Shown piece by piece: positions 7,837 through 16,644 of a DNA stretch of 64,000 nt; within the stretch, counting starts at the first letter, position 1, and every line of letters begins with the position of its first letter. The notes under the pieces are model-generated. The model was not told the origin of the DNA and made no database searches. It saw nothing but the letters and a program-made list of their open reading frames with translations. Origin of the DNA: Nonomuraea pusilla (lineage in GTDB: Bacteria > Actinomycetota > Actinomycetes > Streptosporangiales > Streptosporangiaceae); NCBI RefSeq assembly GCF_900109355.1, contig NZ_FOBF01000023.1, forward strand, positions 62,001-126,000. Direction: 5' to 3'. The translations under genes were made by a program, and so were the position numbers.

Positions 7837-10014
7837 CTAATCATCGGCAGTCCCACCAGGCAGACGTGCGTGGTCGGACCAAAGATAAGCTTTCGCTGAC
7901 TCCAATTCAATTAGCTCTCTCGGTTTTTCCATTTCATTTATCAATTCCGATGCAAGCTCAACTCCTATGCGGGCCGCGCATGCAAGCCAAATATATGCAC
8001 CCGGCTGTGCGTTATGCTCGATGAAAACAGAGGCAAGCGCGAATATTAAATCGGGTGAAAGATCCTTGATGGCCTTTCCGGACGGTCTTTCGCCTAGATC
8101 TGGGCGCGCGTCACATGCAATAACGTGGAGCGCGTAGAGCAAATCTTCTACACGTGGATCAGTAACATCAAGCGGTGCATTAGGCTCAATGTTCAGAGCG
8201 GTGATCAGCCGTTCCACCACGAGACCAAAATCCAGGCCGGTCGTTTGTATCATGCAGCCAACGCAGAAATTAATAGCAACGCATGAGCGTACCAGCGTTA
8301 TGATTTGATCATCGGAGATATGGCTAAGATCAATGCTCCTTGACTGAAGCTTCCGTTGGAAATCGGCCAACAATGCCGGATGTCCAACCATTTCAGCCCG
8401 AGATGCACAGCTCAAGAAGTACGGGTCAGTCAGTGCTATGCGGTCGAAAAGCTCATGCCAAACATCCCCCGGAATTTTCTTCAGAACCATAAGCTCTCTG
8501 AAGCCTGCAAAATCCGAATGCGGCGCACTGGCCTCGGCGGCTGTTTGACGATAGTCAATCAGATAGTCGAAAGCGGAATAGGTGTTATTCCCCTTTGGAA
8601 TTAAGCATGAGCTAGCCCCTTGGATTTCGTGTGTCGCCCACTCCCACGCAAGTGAAAAGTCGCTAGCTGTCAGGCGATGCTTTCGACGCTCTTCCAGGTA
8701 GACGGTGGCGCATGCTTCAATCCATTCGCGCGGAAGTGGAGAAAGGTAGCCAGTGAGACGGATGTCTACTGCAGCGCTCACAAGCGCCGACCCCAACTCA
8801 TTGGCTCCATGCTCTCCATCTAGCCATCGTTCCACAGCCAAAGGGCCAGCAGATATGAATTCGGCCAAACCCGTGTCGTCAGTGACCGCTAATGCTTGTG
8901 CAATACGTATGTCACTTGCATGCCGGATGGCGGCCCTGCGTTCGCGCTTACTTAGCGCCCTGTCAAGACGTATCGTTTTCGCGATTGATCTACCAGGAGA
9001 AAGGAGCCGGTCACCTCGCATACCTTCAGTCTCTGGCCGCGTAGCAAAAAGTTCAAGCTTGGCTTTCGACCTGAGTGTACAGAGAAGAAGAACATCGTTT
9101 CTTCCATCGGGGCACAACGTTCTCGCGATATTTTCATTAAGACCGTCGCTCGACATATACTCTTCGAGATCGTCGAGCCAGACCACCATGTTGCGGAAGT
9201 TATAACCAGTGTCGATAACTTGCCGCAATGCTTTTCCGTCTGCTGGAATCAGAACGGATTCCCACGAAGCCTTAGGCTTATTTCGCACTAGGGCTTCGAA
9301 TGCGCATCTTGTTTTCCCTGCGGCAGAATTCCCTTCGATGACAACCAGTCCGCCGTTTAATGTCAGGTCATCAAGAGTTCTATCGATATCCCTTGGGACA
9401 TAGGGAGGGATCTCTGGGAGTCCGTCGACTTCAATAGCAGGATGAACACCCAAGTCTCGAACTGGATGGAGGTTTCCGATTGGGCTCAAGCGGACTCGAC
9501 CAGCATCTATCAACTCTCGCAACTTTGACTGCTGGCGCTGAAGCTTTGGTTTGCACTCCGCGAAAATTTCGTCTGTGACTACCGTAACTCTAAACTCAGG
9601 ATGCAAGTGGGGAAGGTTCTTGGCTCTATATTCCGAAGACTTAGCAGTTGCATGCTGAACAATGCGCCTAGAATCGAAAACGGGCACCATGAAGAGATAG
9701 TTCTTAATCTTCGTTTCGCCCAGCAGGCGTACTACTTCAGGGGTGTGTCGTTCTAGTTTAGCCAAGTCCTCTGTCAACTTCTTCCGCTGATTTCGATATC
9801 GCTCATCAACGGATGTATTAGCCCGAGCCGCATAGCACTGAACGGCGACTCCTGTATGTGTGAATGCTTCGATGCCGAGGTCTCCGCCATGCCTTGACGG
9901 CACCGTCTGAAACCCCTCTATCCCGTAGTATATGGCGGCTAGTGCCATGCAATGTGCTTCCCAGTCTTCGCCTATCCAGTCATCCGTACTACTCAAATCG
10001 AGCCACCTTGCCAA
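7837..10014 (-). CDS. Restriction-nuclease-like domain fused to P-loop (STAND-like) ATPase
   Basis: A 725-residue protein. Residues 1-150 look like a degenerate Mrr-type nuclease fold: RHGGDLGIEAF followed by GVAVQCYA, where the usual lysine of the Q-x-K strand is tyrosine. A P-loop EGNSAAGKT lies near residue 230 and a Walker B strand MVVWLDDLEEY near 280; the remaining 400 residues are helical, as in STAND sensor regions. The gene starts with TTG at 10014. Base composition is markedly AT-richer than the flanks, indicating recent transfer. Nuclease-STAND fusions are typical of antiphage defence proteins, which is my proposed role. Confidence 0.7.
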   Translation of the reverse strand: MARWLDLSSTDDWIGEDWEAHCMALAAIYYGIEGFQTVPSRHGGDLGIEAFTHTGVAVQCYAARANTSVDERYRNQRKKLTEDLAKLERHTPEVVRLLGETKIKNYLFMVPVFDSRRIVQHATAKSSEYRAKNLPHLHPEFRVTVVTDEIFAECKPKLQRQQSKLRELIDAGRVRLSPIGNLHPVRDLGVHPAIEVDGLPEIPPYVPRDIDRTLDDLTLNGGLVVIEGNSAAGKTRCAFEALVRNKPKASWESVLIPADGKALRQVIDTGYNFRNMVVWLDDLEEYMSSDGLNENIARTLCPDGRNDVLLLCTLRSKAKLELFATRPETEGMRGDRLLSPGRSIAKTIRLDRALSKRERRAAIRHASDIRIAQALAVTDDTGLAEFISAGPLAVERWLDGEHGANELGSALVSAAVDIRLTGYLSPLPREWIEACATVYLEERRKHRLTASDFSLAWEWATHEIQGASSCLIPKGNNTYSAFDYLIDYRQTAAEASAPHSDFAGFRELMVLKKIPGDVWHELFDRIALTDPYFLSCASRAEMVGHPALLADFQRKLQSRSIDLSHISDDQIITLVRSCVAINFCVGCMIQTTGLDFGLVVERLITALNIEPNAPLDVTDPRVEDLLYALHVIACDARPDLGERPSGKAIKDLSPDLIFALASVFIEHNAQPGAYIWLACAARIGVELASELINEMEKPRELIELESAKAYLWSDHARLPGGTADD

Positions 10015-10279
10015 GACTTTCGTAATCCTCGAGCCCTTGTCATGATACGCGCATTGCTGTCGGCATGATACGTGGACACACCAGATAGTTTCGGGCCATG
10101 CAATACCCCATTAAAGAGGAGCGCTTTTCGACTCCAAGCAGGGACGTGATGGGGCCAACGACCTGCCGCGTGACTTCCCGCGCTCACGCCTTGGCGGTCC
10201 TGCGGTGAGCGTCTGCCTGGCATCGGATCACAGCGGTCGGCTATCTTGGCCCGGCTACGGATCAGAAGGCGGCACAGTG
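10015..10279. other. Intergenic region upstream of cargo gene A
   Basis: No gene supported. It should contain the promoter of the minus-strand cargo gene starting at 10014 and the transition from AT-richer cargo DNA to GC-rich element DNA. Short frames here lack ribosome sites. Confidence 0.5.
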
Positions 10280-10507
10280 GCTGAGACCGTGACGATCGCT
10301 GACTTCGGTTCTCGTCGTACGGGCTGGGGCGATCGCCGGCAAGGCCCTCCTTCGTCGGGCCTTGCCACCGGGTGACCGTGGCTTATGTGACAGCGGCGCT
10401 GACAGCAACGTCCCCACGCTGACGCATCCTCACCACCGTCCACACGGGCCTGACCACGGCCTCGATCAGCCGAGCAGGCTGATTGCTCCGCCTGAAAGGC
10501 GGACGGT
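10280..10507. repeat. R2 repeat, copy A (right border of cargo slot A)
   Basis: About 230 bp shared with 24425-24653 and, in its first 155 bp, with 29805-29960. Recognisable parts are CCGTGACGATCGC, a hairpin with perfect arms GGCAAGGCCC/GGGCCTTGCC around TCCTTCGTC, CACCGGGTGACC, and at the end overlapping hairpins (GAGCA/TGCTC) and CCGCC/GGCGG. Single-base indels between copies show that it is not protein coding. It could be a structured RNA or a DNA boundary element. Confidence 0.75.
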
Positions 10508-10536
10508 CGTTGCGCTCTGCCAGCCAGGATCCGGCG

Positions 10537-11482
10537 TCAGTCTGGAGTCAGACGCTCTACGAGGTCACGAGCGAGGTCAAGCAGGTGAGGCAGATGCAGG
10601 GTGCGGCCGCCGCTTCCGGGTAGCGGAACGTGTAAGGCCTCGGTCCACTTGGTTGGAATCGCTTCCGATCCGTACACGGCCCCGGCCAGTCCGCCAGTGA
10701 CTGCGGCGACGGTATCGGTGTCGCCGCCCAGGTCGATCGCGGCGCGGATGGCGTCCTCATAGCTGCGGGTGGTGCGCAGTGCCCATACGGCCGAGCCGAG
10801 ACAGGGCCAGACGGCACCGTTGAATTCGGTGGCCTGATCGGGATGCCAGCTGCGGGCGAGGATGGCGGCGTAGCGTTGACGATGGTCGGGGTGGACAGCG
10901 GTAAGGGTCTGGGAGAGCTGGTCCAAGGGGTCCGCGCCGTCCAGGGCGACACGTATCAGGTCGTGAAAGATCGCGGTGCCTTCCCATGCCGCCGGGTCGC
11001 CGTGGGTGAGGGCGGCGATCTGCCGAGCGGCGTCCATGGTGGCCTGCCGTCCGTCGCGGGGCGAAGTACACCGCTGACGGGGTGGCGCGCATCAGCGCGC
11101 CGTTACCCGCAGCTCGATGGCTGCTCCGGTAGTGGGCGGCGGCGGCCTGATCCCAGGGCAGGCCGCGGGTCAGTACGTCTTCGGTCTGCAGTCCGATGTC
11201 TTTCGGCTGATCGGCCGCCCATCGCTGGAAGCGGGCGAAGATATCTGGCAGGTCCAAACCGCCACGTTCCAGCAACGACTCGGCTACATGAGCGGCCATC
11301 TGCGTATCGTCGGTGGCCTCGCCGGCGTCCCAGCCGCCGCCTCCACTCATCTCGCCGCCGGCACCCGGTACCGGAAAGCGGGAGAAGAATGCGCCCGCCG
11401 GGCCGAACTCGAAGGGAGCACCCAGCGCATCGCCCACAGCCGAGCCGACGACCGCGCCAACGGCACGCCGCACAAGATTCAT
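10537..11482 (-). pseudogene. ADP-ribosylglycohydrolase, disrupted by a one-base frameshift
   Basis: Read in two frames this is a full ADP-ribosylglycohydrolase, which removes ADP-ribose from modified proteins or nucleic acid. The first frame (from 11482) has AVGDALGAPFEFG and the metal-binding DDTQM. The second, ending at 10537, has the family signature GGDTDTVAAVTGGLAGA. The frames switch near 11055-11063 at a G/C run (CGCGGGGCG on the plus strand), so a single lost or gained base, or a sequencing error, accounts for the break. All other motifs are intact, so the inactivation is recent or artefactual. Confidence 0.8.
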
Positions 11483-11713
11483 ACCAGCAGGTTACTTAGC
11501 CTGGCAGCACCGACCGTCTGATGCTTCGCGGCGGGGTGACCGAGCCAATCGCAGGAGACGGCGAACGTTGGACCATGACAGGCAGATCGCCGAAGCAGGG
11601 CGCTGCGTACAGCAGCGGAATACAGCAACGTCTCCGCACACGATCACATGTCGTCGACCCGCATCTACCGCTTGACCAGGCTCGCGAACCCTCAACGAGG
11701 TGACCGGCTCCCG

Positions 11714-11756
11714 TTTGCAAGCAGGATGTCAGGAGTTCGAATCTCCTAGGCTCCAC
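11714..11756 (+). repeat. att core: 3' half of tRNA-Ala(UGC), copy 1
   Basis: 43 bp identical to 25641-25683. It reads as the anticodon loop (TTTGCAA, anticodon UGC), 3' anticodon stem, variable region, T arm (AGGAG TTCGAAT CTCCT) and 3' acceptor strand with discriminator of a tRNA-Ala. The 5' half of the tRNA (expected GGGGCC..TAGCTCAG) is absent upstream, so this is an attachment site left by integration, joining elements A and B. Confidence 0.9.
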
Positions 11757-11762
11757 TCACGC

Positions 11763-11791
11763 AAAAGCCCAGGCCAGCCGCCTGGGCTTTT
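11763..11791. terminator. Bidirectional rho-independent terminator next to att core
   Basis: Perfect 11-bp stem AAAAGCCCAGG/CCTGGGCTTTT around CCAGCCG. The A-run on one side and T-run on the other allow termination in both directions: after int (stop at 11796, minus strand) and after the tRNA fragment (plus strand). Confidence 0.85.
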
Positions 11792-11795
11792 GACG

Positions 11796-12995
11796 TTAGA
11801 GGGCCTGTTCCTGGGGCCGTGCCCGTTGCGTGCCCGATGCGCCGAGGGCTCCCCGCGCCAGCTCGTCGAGCTTGCGCGCCACCTCGCGTTGCCGCTCGTC
11901 GGTTGAGTGCTGGTAGATGAGGGCGGCGCGGGTGCTGGAGTGGCCCATGCGTGCCATCAGTTCGCGGATCGAGGCGCCCGCGCTGGCGGCGAGGGTGTTG
12001 CCGGTGTGGCGGAGGTCGTGAAAGTGGATCTTCGGAAGGCCGGCGTCGTGGAGTGCCTTGGCCCAGACGCGCCGGTTGAAGTTGGTGTTGCGGAGCGGGC
12101 CGTTGTCGGAGCCGACGAAGACCAGCCCTTCGTCGCCGTCGATGGCGAAGTCCTTCATGTGGGCCTTGAGCTCGTCGATGATCAGGTCGGGGATGGCGAC
12201 GGTGCGCCTGCCCGCCGCCGACTTGGGGTCGGTGAAGACCAGGCCCTTGCCGGTGAGCTGGATGAGCTGCCGTTCCACCTTGACGGTTCCGGCGTCGAGG
12301 TCGAGGTCGCGCCGCTGGAGGCCGGTCAGCTCACCCCACCGCAGGCTGGCGAACGTGCCGAGGAGCACCAGGGCGCGATAGCGGGGCTCGATGACCTCGA
12401 CGATCCGGTACACCTGGGCGACCGTGAGGACCGGTCGTTCGGGTGACTTCTCCTGGCCTGCACCCTTGATCCGGCATGGGTTGCGCTTGATGACCTGGTC
12501 GTCCACAGCTGTGGACAGGATCGCCTTGAGCAGGCGGTACGCCTTGGCGACGGTAACCTCGCTGACGCCGTCGTCGAGCAGCTTCTTCCGCCACCGCCGG
12601 ACATGCGGGCCTTTGATCTCGTTGAGCGGCTTGTCGCCGAAGGTGGGGGCGAGGTGTTTGCGGAGCAGATAGCCGTACAGCTCGATCGTTCGGGGGCGCA
12701 GTTTGGGCCGTTCCTCGATCCAGTCGGCCGCGTACTTGCCGAAAGAAATCCTCCCGGCGTCCGGGTCGATCCATTCGTCATCGAGAATCTGCGCTTCGAT
12801 CTTGGTAAGCCAGATTTCCGCATCCGTTTTCGTGGCGAACGTCTGCGGCGCTGGACGATCGACCCCGTCCGGACCCTGATACCGAGCCTGAAACCGACCG
12901 GAAGGCAACTTCCGCACCCTCCCGAACCGCCGCTTGACGGGCTTCCTCTTACTCGAACGGCGAGGCTTCTCCTGCGGGACGTCGGCCGCCATCAC
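11796..12995 (-). CDS. int: Tyrosine integrase of AICE B
   Basis: A 399-residue site-specific recombinase. An N-terminal basic arm (KRKPVKRRFGRVRKL) and AP2-like DNA-binding region are followed by a SAM-like core-binding domain (SFGKYAADWIEERPK..) and the catalytic domain with SLRWGEL (Arg near 218), HDLRHTG (His and Arg near 324) and the nucleophile in YQHS near 360. It inserts and excises the element at the tRNA-Ala(UGC) 3' end, next to which it lies. Start GTG 12995 or ATG 12992; both overlap the xis stop. The sequence gives no sign of decay. Confidence 0.93.
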   Translation of the reverse strand: MMAADVPQEKPRRSSKRKPVKRRFGRVRKLPSGRFQARYQGPDGVDRPAPQTFATKTDAEIWLTKIEAQILDDEWIDPDAGRISFGKYAADWIEERPKLRPRTIELYGYLLRKHLAPTFGDKPLNEIKGPHVRRWRKKLLDDGVSEVTVAKAYRLLKAILSTAVDDQVIKRNPCRIKGAGQEKSPERPVLTVAQVYRIVEVIEPRYRALVLLGTFASLRWGELTGLQRRDLDLDAGTVKVERQLIQLTGKGLVFTDPKSAAGRRTVAIPDLIIDELKAHMKDFAIDGDEGLVFVGSDNGPLRNTNFNRRVWAKALHDAGLPKIHFHDLRHTGNTLAASAGASIRELMARMGHSSTRAALIYQHSTDERQREVARKLDELARGALGASGTQRARPQEQAL

Positions 12996-13231
12996 GCCGC
13001 CCTCCCTCGCCGCGCGATGACCGGTTCGACGAGCCCGGCCGCGATGAACGCCTCAAGGGCCGCCTCCGGGATGCGGACGTTGCGCCCGAGGTGGACGAAC
13101 GCGATGCGCCGCTCCTCGATCAAGCGGCGCGGGAAGCGGACCGAGGTGTTCAGCCGTTCGGCGGCCTCCTCGACGGTGAGGAGGCGGCCCCGAGCCCATT
13201 CGGGAAGCGGACAAGTCGAGATCTCGGTCAT
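12992..13231 (-). CDS. xis: Excisionase / MerR-like helix-turn-helix protein
   Basis: A 79-residue protein with a winged-helix core (LLTVEEAAERLNTSVRFPRR; VHLGRNVRIPEAALEAFI), the pattern of AICE excisionases and of SinR/MerR-type DNA-binding folds. Its stop overlaps the int start and its start overlaps the repSA stop (ATGA at 13228-13231), so rep, xis and int are translationally coupled, as in pSAM2. It should bend att DNA to direct excision. Confidence 0.88.
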   Translation of the reverse strand: MTEISTCPLPEWARGRLLTVEEAAERLNTSVRFPRRLIEERRIAFVHLGRNVRIPEAALEAFIAAGLVEPVIARRGRAA

Positions 13232-14874
13232 GCGGCCCTCCCTTCATGCTCGGTTGCCGAAAGATCTTGTCCGTTCGCTCTGGCTTCCAGTTCTCGCAGG
13301 TGGGCGCGCCAGCGCTGGCGTTCGGCGACGCTGCGCAGCAGCCGCATGCCGACCGGGGCGAGGTCCGGGTCTCCCGGTCTCACCGGCCGCCAGACGTAGC
13401 GGTGCGGGTCGGTCGGCTCGTCGGCTTGGCCGAGGGCTTCCAGGACCCAGGTGCGGCGGTCCTGTTTGTGCTCGGCGAGCGTCTTGTTCGACCACTTGCG
13501 CGACACCAGAACGCGACGGCCCGCGTAGCCCAGATGCTCTGGCTTGTGGGCCTTTGAGCAGCAGCGGCCCGGAGCCATGCCGGGCGTGGCTCCCTTGGGC
13601 TGGATGCCGTACCGCAGCCAGTTCGGGCAGGTCGGCGAGCACGGCTCGTACCGCAGCGCCTCCGTGAAGCGGGCCGCGTGGTGCCGCTGCGCCGGGCTGT
13701 CGAGGCTTTCGCCGAGGCTCTTGGTGAGGTACTTGGACAGGTAGCGGATGCACTGGTCGGCGTCGGCGGTGCCCGCGAGGACGCCCTTGACGTCCACCTG
13801 GTCGCCGAAGCGGATCACGTGCAGCGGCTCGGCGTCCTCGTCGGTGTCGAGCTGGTCGAGGGCCTGTTCCCAGGTGGGCAGGACCTCGCCGGTGTCCGGG
13901 TCGAGGTAGCCGGCCCCTTCCTCCCAGACGGGCAGGTGCTCTGCCTCGAAGCGCACCTCGTCGGCCTGCGGCCACCAGACCTGGTGGTAGGTGGCGGCGG
14001 CGATCTGCTTGATCTCGGCGCGGGGCAGCGTGCCGCGGATCGCCATGTGGAGATGCGGGGCCAGGCGCTTCTGAGGCTCCACCGTGGCGAAGTACTGCAC
14101 GTCGTACCCTGCCACGCGGCGGAGGTTCTGGACGAACCGGTCCACCAGCTTGGAGAAGTGCAGCGCGTCGCGGGCCGCCCGCCGGTAGTCGTACCTCTCC
14201 GGATCGACCGGGACGCCGTCCCTGACCTTGCCGTACGAGGGCAGGGTGAGCGTGACGAACAGCGACGGGCGGTAGACCTTGCCATCAGAGGACTGGAAGG
14301 TCCGCCCGAGCGTGGTGTGAGCCATCTTGCGCTTGGGCAGGTCCGGAGCGTCCTGCCGTCGTTTCGTCGAGCGGACGCGCTTGGGGGTCGTGCGGCCCAC
14401 GACGTTGCCGCGCATGCCCACCGCGTTGGTCTTCTCGTCGAGACCGGCGAGGACGGCGTCCCAGTCGCGGGTGTCCTCGCCCGCACGTTCGGCCGCGTCC
14501 CGTCGTGCCTGCATGTCGGCTCGGAACTCGACCAGCCAGCGCTGTTCCTCGGTGGCCGCGTCGGGGCTGACGACGGGCTCCTCGGTGAGGTGCCAGCCTT
14601 CGCGGCATTGCGCCATACGGAGCTGGCGGTTGCGCTTGGCGCAGGAAGGGCACTTGCTCTCCAGCGTCGCCCCGCACGGAACGTCGATGATCTCGTCCTT
14701 GCCGGTCAACAGGTCGAGCCGCCGCAGGGCGACGGGACGGACGCAGACGCCGTTGAGCTTGGCGACCTCTTCGGCGACTTCGCGGGCGAGCGGTTGCGTC
14801 ATCCGGATCTTGCGAGGAACGGAGCGGTGGGGCACTTCTCCCCTGATCCCCGTCGTGTGGTGTGAAGTGTTCAA
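13228..14874 (-). CDS. repSA: RepSA-type replication initiator of AICE B
   Basis: A 548-residue initiator. An N-terminal cysteine cluster (DVPCGATLESKCPSCAKRNRQ) precedes a catalytic-type region FVTLTLPSYG with LAPHLHMAIRG near residue 270, giving the H-x-H pattern of rolling-circle initiators; the C-terminus has further Cys/His residues (CSPTCPNWLRYG). pSAM2 replicates by rolling circle from a RepSA of this kind. It overlaps traSA upstream and xis downstream by 4 nt each. A decayed relative with closely matching C-terminal sequence lies at 33114-33744. Confidence 0.92.
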   Translation of the reverse strand: MNTSHHTTGIRGEVPHRSVPRKIRMTQPLAREVAEEVAKLNGVCVRPVALRRLDLLTGKDEIIDVPCGATLESKCPSCAKRNRQLRMAQCREGWHLTEEPVVSPDAATEEQRWLVEFRADMQARRDAAERAGEDTRDWDAVLAGLDEKTNAVGMRGNVVGRTTPKRVRSTKRRQDAPDLPKRKMAHTTLGRTFQSSDGKVYRPSLFVTLTLPSYGKVRDGVPVDPERYDYRRAARDALHFSKLVDRFVQNLRRVAGYDVQYFATVEPQKRLAPHLHMAIRGTLPRAEIKQIAAATYHQVWWPQADEVRFEAEHLPVWEEGAGYLDPDTGEVLPTWEQALDQLDTDEDAEPLHVIRFGDQVDVKGVLAGTADADQCIRYLSKYLTKSLGESLDSPAQRHHAARFTEALRYEPCSPTCPNWLRYGIQPKGATPGMAPGRCCSKAHKPEHLGYAGRRVLVSRKWSNKTLAEHKQDRRTWVLEALGQADEPTDPHRYVWRPVRPGDPDLAPVGMRLLRSVAERQRWRAHLRELEARANGQDLSATEHEGRAA

Positions 14875-16292
14875 CGGACCTCCTCTCCGTAGTCGGTGAC
14901 CATGTCGCGGATGTCGTCGTCGGAGACGTAGGCCGCACGGACCCGCAGGGGATCGGGCGAGGTCTCCAGACGGACGTAGCCGACGCCTGCGCCCACCTCG
15001 GGCCTGGGAGAGATCTGGTCGGCCAGCGCTCCCCTGTCACGAGCGCCGTCCCCGAGGACCATGTCCACCTGTTCGGACTCGTCCAGACGGAGGGCTATCT
15101 TGTCGGGGAACAGGTTCCGGATGTTCATGACCTCCTTTCGCGGGTCCTGGAGTGCGGCGAGGACTCCGACGCCGACCGCCCGCCCCTGGGTGGTGAGCGT
15201 GGCCAGCGCTGCCGAGATGCGACGCCGCAGTTCCTTGTCCGGCTGGTAGGCGGTGAGGAACGCCACCTCGTCGACGACGACCAGGACGAACGGGTCATCC
15301 ACGGTGGGCGTGTGCGACCTGCGGTGACCGGCGAAGCGGGCGGCCCGGGACTGCATGACCTTGACGGCGTCGTCGAGCAGGTCCGCGCAGTTGCCCGGGT
15401 CGGCGGCGTACCGGGAGCCGAAGAGCGCGCGGCCGAAGGACAGCTCCATCAGCTTCGGATCGAGCGCCCAGATCTCGACCAGTCCTGCCCTGACGGCAGG
15501 GAGGAGCCCGCGGATCGCAGACCAGATGATCGACCCCTTGCCGGCCCCTGTCGCACCGGCGACCAGGACGTGAGTGCCATGCACCTTGAGCAGCCACGGC
15601 TGCCCGTCCTCCTGCTTGCCGATCTCGATCGGTCCGACCGAGGCCGTCTCAGGAATCGGAACGGCAGGCAGGGGAGTGGCTAGCGGATCGTGCCGTGGGA
15701 AGGTGAGCCGCAGCCGCCCGCCTTCCACGACCGAGACGTGGCAGGAACTGGCGCCGAACCCTCGGGCGAGGTTGTCCGTACGGTCCGCCCAGTCCTTGAC
15801 CGCCTGGCCGCTCAGCATGCGGACGGTCACCAGGTCGGCCCATGAAGTGCAGGTGACCTTGCCCAGCTTGGGCAGGTAGTCGCGTCCCCGGATGTGCTTC
15901 CCCAGGCCGGAGACGATCATCACCGGCTGCCAGTGCCGCCGGTACACCGAGACCAGCCGCCACCAGGCGAGCAGCCGCCGGCCGACCCAGCGCATGAAGG
16001 TCGGCCGGTCGAGCATGCCCCAGCTGACGAGCCCGACGAGTACTGGTGTGAGGAGAAGCAGCGTGGTCCGCCAGCCGTACAGCGCCGACAGGACGCAGGG
16101 GACCGCGACGACCAGCACGGCGACCGGATGCCGCCACACGGTGAGGACCAGACTCACCACGGCGCGCCAGCCGAGGAGGACGAAGGTGATGATCGCGGGA
16201 GCCTTGACGACGGCCGGTCTGAACACGACCGCCGTGTCCGGGGTGGTGGAGACGATGCGTGGCGGCTCTTCGCCGGGCATCTTCTTGAACAT
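14871..16292 (-). CDS. traSA: FtsK/SpoIIIE-type DNA translocase (TraSA) of AICE B
   Basis: A 473-residue transfer ATPase with an N-terminal membrane region (APAIITFVLLGWRAVVSLVL and two further segments), Walker A GATGAGKGS near residue 246 and Walker B VLVVVDEVAFL near 340. ATG at 16292 (MFKKMPGEE) was chosen for its GAAGGA ribosome site; the longer frame starting at 16379 reads through a leader with no site. It differs strongly from the TraSA of element A, so the neighbouring elements are not recent duplicates. Confidence 0.92.
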   Translation of the reverse strand: MFKKMPGEEPPRIVSTTPDTAVVFRPAVVKAPAIITFVLLGWRAVVSLVLTVWRHPVAVLVVAVPCVLSALYGWRTTLLLLTPVLVGLVSWGMLDRPTFMRWVGRRLLAWWRLVSVYRRHWQPVMIVSGLGKHIRGRDYLPKLGKVTCTSWADLVTVRMLSGQAVKDWADRTDNLARGFGASSCHVSVVEGGRLRLTFPRHDPLATPLPAVPIPETASVGPIEIGKQEDGQPWLLKVHGTHVLVAGATGAGKGSIIWSAIRGLLPAVRAGLVEIWALDPKLMELSFGRALFGSRYAADPGNCADLLDDAVKVMQSRAARFAGHRRSHTPTVDDPFVLVVVDEVAFLTAYQPDKELRRRISAALATLTTQGRAVGVGVLAALQDPRKEVMNIRNLFPDKIALRLDESEQVDMVLGDGARDRGALADQISPRPEVGAGVGYVRLETSPDPLRVRAAYVSDDDIRDMVTDYGEEVR

Positions 16293-16380
16293 TAGGCTGA
16301 AGTCCTTCCAAGCATGTGGAGTGTGTGGAAGATCGAGGGGCCGCCGGAAGTTGCCGCTTCCTGCGGCCCCGTCTCGCATG

Positions 16381-16644
16381 TCAGGCCGCCACCCCGCGCC
16401 GGTGGATGCGCTCCACGCATCTGGCGAAGTCCTGGGCCTGCTGGGCGAGCTTGCGCGCGAACTCCACGTCGGCCGCCGTGACCCTGTCCGGCGAGCCCGT
16501 GGTGACCTGTACCTGCACCAGTCCGAAGGCCAGAGCCAGGACAGGCGTCCTCAGCGGGTAGGCGTGGTTCTTCGCGTCGGCGCCGGAACCGGTGTTGAGG
16601 GTGATCACGCCCGTCGGCCGTGCCTGTGCCCGCCGCCCCATCAC
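16381..16644 (-). CDS. 87-residue conserved AICE protein
   Basis: Starts MMGRRAQARPTGVITL; its start overlaps the stop of the upstream Pra-like gene, and the region VEFARKLAQQAQDFARCVERI forms a long amphipathic helix near the C-terminus. It belongs to the pra-tra operon. No function recognised. Confidence 0.7.
   Translation of the reverse strand: MMGRRAQARPTGVITLNTGSGADAKNHAYPLRTPVLALAFGLVQVQVTTGSPDRVTAADVEFARKLAQQAQDFARCVERIHRRGVAA

Larger units (their letters stand above)
1..11756. mobile_element. AICE A, partial (left end outside window)
   Basis: A pSAM2-type integrative element read mainly on the minus strand: repSA (cut by the window edge), small conserved genes, DUF2637, traSA, an SCO3933-type protein, GntR and XRE regulators, then an accessory slot between repeats R1 and R2, and a right end formed by a 43-bp copy of the 3' half of tRNA-Ala(UGC). 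The gene order parallels the complete element B that follows. The integrase and excisionase are expected just left of the window, with the intact tRNA gene. Boundaries other than the right end are inferred. Confidence 0.75.

Noticed and set aside
11496..11756. 86-residue minus-strand frame starting MEPRRFELLTSCLQTG
   Set aside because: The N-terminus is the reverse translation of the tRNA-Ala 3' half, a well-known false gene pattern. It has no ribosome site.
11681..11756. Complete tRNA-Ala gene at the att core
   Set aside because: The 5' acceptor strand, D arm and 5' anticodon stem are not present upstream of either core copy, so only a 3' half is there.
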